From positions 93,250 to 157,249 of the forward strand of contig JAJCZJ010000022.1 of assembly GCA_029262455.1 (NCBI GenBank): a DNA stretch of 64,000 nucleotides, written 5' to 3'. Each line of letters begins with the position of its first letter. The stretch's first letter is position 1. The stretch comes from Deltaproteobacteria bacterium. Lineage in GTDB: Bacteria; Desulfobacterota; Binatia; HRBIN30; CADEER01. Below, one piece after another: positions 17,281-23,056 of the stretch. The notes beneath the pieces were generated by a model that did no database searches, was not told the origin of the DNA, and saw only the letters and a program-made list of their open reading frames with translations. The position numbers were made by a program, and so were the translations under genes.

Positions 17281-17406
17281 GAGCAGCCCCCTGATCGATC
17301 GTCTATAAGAAAGATGCAGAAAGCTCGAGGATTGTTGCATGTGCGGGGGCCCGCATCTTTCGGTTGGGAAGGATGACGAAGACTGATCCGCAGATGGCCA
17401 CAGATA

Positions 17407-17853
17407 TTAAAGTAGCTCTTGTACGGACAGTTCCGGAAAGCGCCGGAAGCCGGTGTCGAATGTGACGATCTCGAGGTTGGCTGCGTGGGCGAATGCGGCG
17501 AGGTAGACGTCGGTACCGAGTGAGGCCCCAGGTTGTAGTGAATCTGAGAGTTCGCGGAAACTCGAGTCGAGTCCCGTCGGCTCCTCGGTGAATGTAAAGC
17601 GGTCATCGCGCATCATCATATCGAAGGCGATCCACGCGTCGGTGGGCTTCAGGGCGCGATCCGCAAAGATCCTTGGTGAGGTGATCAAGCGGAGAAAACC
17701 AAGGTGGCTGATTCGGCAGACATGCACCGCTCGGCGTCGGCGGACAGTTTCGAGCCAACTTACTGCTACAGGGGAGTGTCCGTGTTCGGCAACTACTAGT
17801 GCCACGAGCAGGTTTACATCGCACAAGTAGCCGTCAGTCCTAGCGCCCGGCAT
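17407..17853 (-). CDS. vapC: PIN-domain ribonuclease toxin, VapC-like
   Basis: A 148-residue PIN-domain protein. The N-terminal acidic residue is in YLCDVNLLVAL (D12), and the later cluster GTDVYLAAFAHAANLEIVTF carries the conserved Asp residues near positions 114 and 132 that bind Mg2+. Length and pattern fit VapC toxins of the TA-system PIN group, which cleave tRNA or rRNA. Its ATG overlaps the antitoxin gene by 14 bases, the usual antitoxin-first order. The target RNA is not known. Confidence 0.85.
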   Translation of the reverse strand: MPGARTDGYLCDVNLLVALVVAEHGHSPVAVSWLETVRRRRAVHVCRISHLGFLRLITSPRIFADRALKPTDAWIAFDMMMRDDRFTFTEEPTGLDSSFRELSDSLQPGASLGTDVYLAAFAHAANLEIVTFDTGFRRFPELSVQELL

Positions 17854-18082
17854 CGTCGTCGATTTCGAGAGCCTCGATATCCGCGTTCGTGATCCGAACT
17901 GTACCCGGCATTCCGGTTTGAATTAGTGGGAATTCGACAAGCCGCAGGGAGCTTGGGTCACCCGCCTCGAGATCTTTCCGGAGCGCTTGAATCACTACTT
18001 CCTTCAATGTGATCCCCTGAGCCAACGCCTTTTCTTTTGCTTGCCGTAAGAGCGAATCGGGCAGTTCAACAGTTGTGCGCAT
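17840..18082 (-). CDS. vapB: VapB-like ribbon-helix-helix antitoxin
   Basis: An 80-residue protein starting MRTTVELPDSLLRQAKEKA, the classic N-terminal ribbon-helix-helix DNA-binding segment of VapB-type antitoxins, with ITLKEVVIQALRKDLE as the second helix. The C-terminal half (LVEFPLIQTG onward) should wrap the toxin. ATG 18082 was chosen because the family begins here; the longer frame upstream is antisense to the histidine-kinase relic. It overlaps vapC by 14 bases. The pair would autoregulate through the region just upstream of 18082. Confidence 0.82.
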   Translation of the reverse strand: MRTTVELPDSLLRQAKEKALAQGITLKEVVIQALRKDLEAGDPSSLRLVEFPLIQTGMPGTVRITNADIEALEIDDDAGR

Positions 18083-18164
18083 ATGTGTGTATGTATGCCC
18101 ATTTGGTATCTGACGCAAGTCGAATGTTGCACGTCGCGCTCCAGCTGGCGCGGGCACAGACGGA

Positions 18165-18629
18165 GGGCCACCTGTCCTCGAGTTGGCTCGGGTCGACCTG
18201 GCTGAGCTTAGCGAAGAGCTGGTCGGGGAAGTCGGGAGAGCCCGCACCGATCCGAATGTCGCGATTTTTGGCAATATCGAACCCGGGCTCTTCATCCATT
18301 CCGATCGGCTCAAGCTGAAGATGATTGTGAAGAACCTGATGACGAACGCGGTCAAGTTCACGCGCCAAGGCTCTGTGACTCCCAGGGCGGCGAAGAGCGA
18401 CGACGGCGTTAAACTTACTGTGCGTGACAGCGGAATTGGCATCGCTCCAGAGCCGCTGGCGACGTTGTTCGACGCTTTTGAGCAGGCTCACGGCGAAGAA
18501 TCTGTCCGTGCAGGTGGGGTCGGGCTATGCCTCCACATTTGTAAGCGGTTGGCGCACTACCTCGGGGTAACGCTGACTGTGAAGAGTACGCTGGGTAATG
18601 GATCCGAGTTTTGCCTAGCAGTCCGTTGA
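18165..18629 (+). pseudogene. Truncated sensor histidine kinase (ATPase domain only)
   Basis: The open frame encodes the end of a dimerisation region (VLELARVDLAEL) and then a nearly complete HATPase_c domain: N-box NLMTNAVKFT, G1 box VRDSGIGIAPE, F-box LFDAFEQ, and a G2-like GGVGLCLHICKRL. The phospho-accepting His region and all sensor domains are absent, because the frame closes upstream at 18111. The stop codon TGA is formed by the first bases of dispersed repeat copy B. It lies head-to-head with vapBC. It is most likely the 3' remnant of a hybrid or sensor kinase; expression from TTG 18183 is unlikely. Confidence 0.7.
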
Positions 18630-18784
18630 GAACCAGGCGCGGAAAGCGAAAACGAGGATTTCGGCGCGCTGGCAAGGCGCGAAACCGGAGGCAAAGCCCA
18701 CGCTTTTGTTGAGGATTTCGTAACGCAGTCAGAGCGTCGAAAGACCGTTTGCAGCCCGCGTCCTGTTTTTCAACGGCCTGCTAA
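18618..18784 (+). repeat. Dispersed intergenic repeat, copy B
   Basis: About 166 bp. The left end CCGTTGAGAACCAGGCGCG and right end CGCGTCCTGTTTTTCAACGG are imperfect inverted repeats of each other. The interior contains TTTTGTTGAGGATT and AAAGACCGTTTGCAGC, as in copy A, in the same orientation. It starts inside the last codons of the histidine-kinase relic and supplies its TGA. Confidence 0.75.
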
Positions 18785-18831
18785 GTGTTCGTCCGTCAGA
18801 GCTGTAAATTGGTGGGCTGACCCGCCAGGCT

Positions 18832-19224
18832 TCAGCCGCGCTTGAGGTTGCCGATTTGCCGGCGCTCGCGTTTGTTGGGGCGCCTCGATGGCTGTAGGGG
18901 CGCTATCTCGCCCTCCGGCGCCACTGACTTTGGCCGGGGCGGCGGTGGCGGCGAGAGATCTTCGTAGAGGGTTTGCGCAACGGACGCAGGTCCGCGTTTC
19001 TCGGAGATTGCCACGACCTTCCACTGCTTCTCGGCGTAGCCGGCACGAAAGCTGACGACGTCACCGATGCGGATCGGTTTGTGGGGCTTTGCGTTGTTGT
19101 CGTTCAGGCTGACTTTGCCGCCGGTGCAAGCTTGCGAAGCGATCGAGCGGGACTTGAAGGCCCGCGCTGCCCATAGCCAGCGGTCGATGCGGGCGCTTTC
19201 GGTAGGATCGCCGTCGTTGGACAT
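18832..19224 (-). CDS. hslR: S4-domain RNA-binding protein, Hsp15-like
   Basis: A 130-residue protein with an S4 RNA-binding domain: ARIDRWLWAARAFKSRSIA at the N-terminus and GGKVSLNDNNAKPHKPIRIGD with the conserved Gly/Asn turn. The arrangement and the basic C-terminal tail (RRPNKRERRQIGNLKRG) match Hsp15 (HslR), which binds 50S subunits carrying stalled nascent chains and helps recycle them. The start was placed at ATG 19224 (MSNDGDPTES); the upstream ATG 19242 adds six residues. GC-rich inverted repeats lie just upstream. Confidence 0.8.
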   Translation of the reverse strand: MSNDGDPTESARIDRWLWAARAFKSRSIASQACTGGKVSLNDNNAKPHKPIRIGDVVSFRAGYAEKQWKVVAISEKRGPASVAQTLYEDLSPPPPPRPKSVAPEGEIAPLQPSRRPNKRERRQIGNLKRG

Positions 19225-19249
19225 GATGAATGAGGATATCACTTATTCC

Positions 19250-19330
19250 GGCGGGAGGGAGGAACGGGAAGGGGGGTAGCCCCTCCCTCCCGCCGTCGTC
19301 AGGCCGCCCGCCTCAAGGGCGGGTCGGCCT
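19250..19330. repeat. Two adjacent GC-rich inverted repeats
   Basis: The first has a perfect 13-bp stem, GGCGGGAGGGAGG (19250-19262) with CCTCCCTCCCGCC (19282-19294). The second pairs AGGCCGCCCGCC (19301-19312) with GGGCGGGTCGGCCT (19317-19330) with one or two bulges. They may terminate transcription from the right or be REP-like elements. They follow the possible small membrane ORF at 19299-19475, whose last codons they include. Confidence 0.5.
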
Positions 19331-19475
19331 GTGCTGCTCGGGGGGAAGTTTGTTTCGGGTCGTCTTGATCTTTGCGGTTGATGAGGGGCTCGAAAGCGAT
19401 CAGAAGGGCCAGTGCCGATGCTGAGAAAACCGTGGTGACGTAGATAAATACTGCTGCGCCGATCTGAAGGCTCAT
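19299..19475 (-). CDS. Possible small single-span membrane protein
   Basis: A 58-residue frame beginning MSLQIGAAVFIYVTTVFSAS and continuing ALALLIAFEPL is a convincing hydrophobic helix, followed by a charged tail (NRKDQDD). There is no strong ribosome binding site, and the last residues are encoded within a GC-rich inverted repeat, so the C-terminus may not be meaningful. No family is recognised. Confidence 0.35.
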   Translation of the reverse strand: MSLQIGAAVFIYVTTVFSASALALLIAFEPLINRKDQDDPKQTSPRAAQADPPLRRAA

Positions 19476-19536
19476 GACTATTTCGGTTGAGTTCGCTTCT
19501 GGGAACATCTTTGAGCTCGCTTTCTCCGGAGGCCCT

Positions 19537-19562
19537 GGCGGGCTCGCGAAAGCGAGCCCGCC
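19537..19562. terminator. Perfect 11-bp hairpin with GAAA tetraloop
   Basis: GGCGGGCTCGC (19537-19547), loop GAAA, GCGAGCCCGCC (19552-19562). It begins at the stop codon of the HTH regulator gene on the minus strand and could end its transcript, although no long U-run follows. It could also be a REP-like palindrome. Confidence 0.5.
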
Positions 19563-19840
19563 TAGGCTGCCACCCGTACTCCTTGTGGGCTGTCCTGCGT
19601 CGCCGTTACCTCGGCACCTGGAAGTGCTACCTCGACCTCGGCTCCCTCGAGGAACCATTCCATCGGTCGCCCGCTGTAGCGCGAGATTCGGAAGAGGACT
19701 TCCGTCGAGGGAATACGACCGTTCATGTAGTTGTAGATGGCGGACAGGCTGACACCGATGTCGTAAGCGAATGCCTTCGGCTCGTCGGCTACGACCTCTC
19801 TGAGTCGATCTGCCACCACCCTTGCGTCGAGCTGCGTCAT
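19562..19840 (-). CDS. Small HTH (XRE-like) DNA-binding protein
   Basis: A 92-residue protein. The segment DEPKAFAYDIGVSLSAIYNY, then MNGRIPSTEVLFRISRYSG, has the two-helix spacing of a Cro/CI-type helix-turn-helix and the post-HTH helix. The start at ATG 19840 is fixed by a strong ribosome binding site, GGAGG, 8 bases upstream; the frame upstream of it lacks one. The C-terminal part is acidic and Val-rich. It is likely a local transcriptional regulator; its operator is unknown, though an inverted repeat at 20236-20255 near the next small gene is a candidate. Confidence 0.65.
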   Translation of the reverse strand: MTQLDARVVADRLREVVADEPKAFAYDIGVSLSAIYNYMNGRIPSTEVLFRISRYSGRPMEWFLEGAEVEVALPGAEVTATQDSPQGVRVAA

Positions 19841-19928
19841 TGCTGGTTCCTCCGTTTTTTGGTTGTCGATAGCCTGGGTCATCGCCGGCCGGACGATCAC
19901 GCTGTGGAGCCCGCTTCCGGGAACGAGC

Positions 19929-19966
19929 AAAAAAAAAGGGCCGCCGGTTTTACCCGGCGGCCCTTT
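19929..19966 (-). terminator. Rho-independent terminator (minus strand)
   Basis: A perfect 13-bp stem, AAAGGGCCGCCGG (19935-19947) with CCGGCGGCCCTTT (19954-19966). On the minus strand it is followed by a run of nine T (the A-run at 19929-19937). It lies downstream of the small ORF at 19997-20161 and upstream of the HTH gene, so it ends the small ORF's transcript. Confidence 0.85.
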
Positions 19967-19996
19967 GAATCTCTCGATTCTGAGAAGAATTAATCG

Positions 19997-20161
19997 TCAA
20001 CGATTAGTTCCCCTAAAAGGACCGCCGGATGCCCATACCGGGCAAATCTTCGTGCTGGTTAGGATCGACACGAAGTCCTGCGTACGGGACATCTTGGCAA
20101 ACGCACGCGCGGCGGCGAGTGCGTTCGCGGCGTGATGCTTTGTTTGGATGTCGGTACACAT
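19997..20161 (-). CDS. Hypothetical small protein (54 aa) with its own promoter and terminator
   Basis: ATG 20161 opens a 54-residue frame (MCTDIQTKHHAANALAAARA...) with an Ala-rich amphipathic first half and a C-terminal SGGPFRGTNR. A ribosome binding site, AGGGAAG, precedes the ATG by 7 bases. A sigma-70-like promoter lies 40-70 bases upstream and a strong terminator ends the unit 30 bases after the stop. The compact transcription unit argues that it is real. It could encode a small protein, or act as a regulatory RNA with a fortuitous ORF. No family is recognised. Confidence 0.55.
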   Translation of the reverse strand: MCTDIQTKHHAANALAAARAFAKMSRTQDFVSILTSTKICPVWASGGPFRGTNR

Positions 20162-20198
20162 GGCTTTTCTTCCCTGAGGTCCTTGTGAATGTCCCGAG

Positions 20199-20228
20199 TA
20201 TCTAGACACACGGATGTGGACGATTCAA
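20199..20228 (-). promoter_or_regulatory. Sigma-70-like promoter of the small ORF
   Basis: On the minus strand, TTGAAT (at 20228-20223) and TAGATA (at 20204-20199) are spaced by 18 bases. The -10 box is about 38 bases upstream of the small ORF's ATG. An imperfect inverted repeat, CTTTCCACG-AC-CGTGAAAAG (20236-20255), lies just upstream of the -35 box, between this gene and ddl, and is a candidate operator. Confidence 0.5.
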
Positions 20229-20391
20229 CTAAGTTCTTTCCACGACCGTGAAAAGTTGTGGCGTCGAAGGGCCGCGTGAAGTCCCGCCTGCGGCGCGCTA
20301 CAATAGCCGGCAAGGCGCTTCGCTCTCTCGGTTAATTCAACAGAAATCAGGCACTTATGGGTGTTTCGGGATATGGGATGGAGGCATTGAT

Positions 20392-21474
20392 TTGAGCGCA
20401 AAACGGCGGGTGGGACTCCTGTTTGGAGGACGTTCGGGTGAGCATGAAGTTTCTGTGCGATCGGCCGCTTCCATCTGCGAGGTTGTCGATCGGTCTCGGT
20501 ACGAGTTCGTTCTGATCGGCGTCGACAAGACCGGACGATGGTGGCACACCTGCGGCGATTCTCCCCAGCATCCCAGCGTCGAGGCTGGGCTCGGCACAGA
20601 AGTCGTGGCGGCGCCTGGCGCAACGGGGTGCCGGCTCTTGGATAGCACTCGTGGCTCGCAGGTCGTTGAAATCGATGTTGTTTTTCCGATCCTGCACGGC
20701 CCTCACGGAGAGGATGGGACGGTACAGGGCCTCTGCGAGGTGTTGGATGTGCCGTGCGTAGGTGCGGGAGTGTTGGGGTCTGCGATCGGCATGGACAAGG
20801 ACGTCCACAAGCGGTTGCTGCGTGATGCTGGCTTGCCGATCGTTCCGTTCGAGGTAGTCCGGGCCCACGAATGGAGTCGCGGTGCTGACAATCCCCACTT
20901 GGCGGACCGACTGCGGTCGCTTGGCGTGCCGCTATTCGTGAAGCCAGCCAATCTCGGCTCCTCGGTCGGGATATCCAAAGTCGGCACGCTGTCGGAGATC
21001 GACGCGGCTTTCGAGGAGGCCTTTCGCTACGACCGCAAGGCGGTGGTGGAGAAAGGGTTGGATGCCAGGGAAATCGAATGTGCGGTGCTCGGTAACGATG
21101 ATCCGCGTGTTTCCGTTGCTGGCGAGATCGCGCCGGGTGAGGACTTCTACTCCTACGAAGACAAGTACTCGGCGGATAGTGCAGCTAAGCTGCTGATTCC
21201 CGCGCCGCTGCCGGAAGCGCTCAGCGACGAGATTCGTCAGCTGGCAGTCAAGGCGTACTCGATTCTGGAACTTCGCGGCATGGCGCGCGTCGACTTCTTC
21301 GTCGATCGCAAGACCTCAGAGATTTACCTGAACGAACCAAACACCCTGCCGGGCTTCACGTCGATCAGTCAGTATCCGAAGCTCTGGGAAGCGTCGGGCC
21401 TGCCGTTTCGCGATCTCGTGTCCGAGTTGATCGAATTGGCAGTGACCTGGGCGCAGGACAGCCCCAAGGGTTGA
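20392..21474 (+). CDS. ddl: D-alanine--D-alanine ligase
   Basis: A 360-residue ATP-grasp enzyme that joins two D-alanines for peptidoglycan synthesis in the cytoplasm. Motifs seen: VGLLFGGRSGEHEVSVRSA at the N-terminus, LHGPHGEDGTVQG, KPANLGSSVGISK, and the metal/ATP-binding ARVDFFVDR with LNEPNTLPGFTSISQYPKLW near the C-terminus. TTG 20392 was chosen because GGAGG stands 8 bases upstream and the family starts here (SAKRRVGLLFGG). The frame is open further upstream but without a ribosome binding site. The length fits the DdlA/VanA size class. It appears to be transcribed alone, with divergent and convergent neighbours. Confidence 0.95.
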   Translation: MSAKRRVGLLFGGRSGEHEVSVRSAASICEVVDRSRYEFVLIGVDKTGRWWHTCGDSPQHPSVEAGLGTEVVAAPGATGCRLLDSTRGSQVVEIDVVFPILHGPHGEDGTVQGLCEVLDVPCVGAGVLGSAIGMDKDVHKRLLRDAGLPIVPFEVVRAHEWSRGADNPHLADRLRSLGVPLFVKPANLGSSVGISKVGTLSEIDAAFEEAFRYDRKAVVEKGLDAREIECAVLGNDDPRVSVAGEIAPGEDFYSYEDKYSADSAAKLLIPAPLPEALSDEIRQLAVKAYSILELRGMARVDFFVDRKTSEIYLNEPNTLPGFTSISQYPKLWEASGLPFRDLVSELIELAVTWAQDSPKG

Positions 21475-21506
21475 GCTATACACAGCGCCGCGAGTGCTGG
21501 CGGCCG

Positions 21507-21788
21507 TTATAGTTTTTGCTCGCCGATCTGTTGGTAGGTCGCTTCTTCTTCGAGTGGCTGCCACCCGAAGATGTTGCGCAGTTGTGGCCGCGAGATGATG
21601 TACTGATACGGACGTCCGATCAGCCATTCCGCGGCGTAGCCGATCGGATGAATGGCGTAGAATGCGAGCCGCAGGGGGTGCATGACTGCATCCTCATATT
21701 GATCATTGACGGCTCTGTCGTGTGCAAGCGCCGGCGCGCTAAAACACATGGTTGCTGCGATCAATCCTGCCCCAATCAGCTTCTTCAT
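21507..21788 (-). CDS. Small periplasmic protein of unknown function
   Basis: A 93-residue protein with a clear signal peptide (MKKLIGAGLIAATMCFSAPALA) and a short mature part containing HPLRLAFYAIHPIGYAAEWL and IGRPYQYIISRP. This pattern occurs in uncharacterised envelope proteins of proteobacteria-like genomes. The start at ATG 21788 is supported by GGAGGAG about 10 bases upstream; the ATG at 21797 is too close to it. It is probably periplasmic or membrane-associated through the hydrophobic HPIGYAAEWLIG stretch. No function can be assigned. Confidence 0.7.
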   Translation of the reverse strand: MKKLIGAGLIAATMCFSAPALAHDRAVNDQYEDAVMHPLRLAFYAIHPIGYAAEWLIGRPYQYIISRPQLRNIFGWQPLEEEATYQQIGEQKL

Positions 21789-21893
21789 CACGCACATTCT
21801 CCTCCGGCCGAGCCGGTACTTCGAAGTTGGAAGTTGGATAAGATGCGAGTTTACCGGTCGATTGCCTTCCGTACAATGCCGAATTTGCCGGTG

Positions 21894-22661
21894 TTACGAA
21901 AATGGTCGAAAGCCGATCAGCGAGACTTGGCGGCCGGTATTGCCGCCGGATTGGCGGTGGGAGAAGTAGTGTGTCGGGTGGCAAGCCGCACAAGGCCCTA
22001 CCTTTTGGATCGCGGCCGGGTCGGCTCCATGGCGGGTTAAAATGTACTGATTGGCGCGCCAAAGCGACAGTTGGCCACGGCGACCCGCAGGCTGCCAGGC
22101 ATCCGGCATGGCACCCCAGCGGTTCGTCAATGTGGATCCAATATCAGCCCCAACCTCGTAGCAGCAGGCATCGATCGACGGGCCGAGAGCGACCTGCCAG
22201 TGTTCCGGCTTGATACCGAATGAGGTACGCCCGAGTTCGAGTCCGCGCGCTGCGATGCCGGCCGCCGTGCCGCGCCAGCCCGCGTGGAGGGCCATGACGA
22301 CTCGGTGTTGTGGGGAGACCATCAGGATTGGCAGGCAATCAGCGGTCAGAATGGCCAAGGCCATCCCGGCGGCGTTCGTCGCCAAGCCGTCCGCCTCGCC
22401 GAGGCACACGTTTGCCTCGCTCGGCGTGGGAGAAGCGACCGACAGAATGCGGTCGCCGTGAACCTGATCAACGCGAACGATACTCAGTCCGCCAATGGAC
22501 TCGGCAACGGCAGCCCAGTTGCTGTCTACCCTGTCGGGGGCATCTCCTACTTTCTCGGAAACGTTCAGGCTTGCCCAGGGGCCGTGGCTGTGGCCGCCCT
22601 GACGCCCGTAGAATCCGTGAACCAGCCCACGGATCTCTTTCCACGATGCTACTTGCGTGAT
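21894..22661 (-). CDS. pgeF: Purine nucleoside phosphorylase YfiH / PgeF family (apparent ATC start)
   Basis: About 255 residues of the YfiH (multicopper polyphenol oxidase/LACC1) family, a zinc enzyme acting on purine nucleosides and proposed to edit peptidoglycan precursors. Motifs seen: VHGFYGRQGG, ASLNVSEKVGDAP, the zinc ligands in VDQVHGDRI, TADCLPILM and ALHAGWRGT, and GPSIDACCYEVG. The frame has no ATG, GTG or TTG near the expected N-terminus. The codon at the homologous start is ATC 22661, preceded by GGGAG; the nearest conventional codon is TTG 22799, 46 residues upstream and inside the overlapping small gene. Translation is probably coupled to that gene, whose stop is 10 bases inside this one. 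Confidence 0.85.
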   Translation of the reverse strand: MTQVASWKEIRGLVHGFYGRQGGHSHGPWASLNVSEKVGDAPDRVDSNWAAVAESIGGLSIVRVDQVHGDRILSVASPTPSEANVCLGEADGLATNAAGMALAILTADCLPILMVSPQHRVVMALHAGWRGTAAGIAARGLELGRTSFGIKPEHWQVALGPSIDACCYEVGADIGSTLTNRWGAMPDAWQPAGRRGQLSLWRANQYILTRHGADPAAIQKVGPCAACHPTHYFSHRQSGGNTGRQVSLIGFRPFS

Positions 22662-22882
22662 TTGGCTCCCGCGGCGAGTTGCCGCTCGGCCGGTGCCACC
22701 CCGTTGAAGGTTTCGCCCTTGGGGCCCGTGCGTTTGCCGCCGTGACGATCGATGGTCTTCAGGGTGTCCGGATTGACCCAAGAGACCCCGAATACACAAG
22801 GTTTGGCCTGGGCGTCGTCGTCGATGTTCTCGTAGCTCGGATACCCTGCCCGGGAAAAGTTGGACACCATTCGTTTCGCCAT
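22649..22882 (-). CDS. Small basic protein overlapping pgeF
   Basis: A 77-residue soluble, basic protein (MAKRMVSNFSRAGYPSYENI ... FGVSWVNPDTLKTIDRHGGK ... AAGAKSRK). No family is recognised. Composition and codon pattern look genuine, and a GAGGGG lies directly before ATG 22882 (12 bases before an in-frame ATG at 22870, which may be the better start). It overlaps the proposed pgeF start by about 13 bases, which suggests a two-gene unit with coupled translation. Confidence 0.5.
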   Translation of the reverse strand: MAKRMVSNFSRAGYPSYENIDDDAQAKPCVFGVSWVNPDTLKTIDRHGGKRTGPKGETFNGVAPAERQLAAGAKSRK

Positions 22883-23056
22883 CCCCTCAACCTATTGCAA
22901 AGATGTGCGGTTGCCAACGTCCCCGCTCGTCCACGCCCGGCGATTCGCGACGAATTGAAGTGGGGATATCGGGCTGCTAGCTTCGGGGAATTGCACGCCT
23001 TCCGCCTTGGCTGCGCCGTTCCGGGCGCCCCGGATGCGGTGCCTCGAGAAGAGACC

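Noticed and set aside
22679..23056. Long N-terminal extension of IleS
   Set aside because: It is antisense to the pgeF region, has no ribosome binding site, and IleS homologues start at the ATG at 23057.
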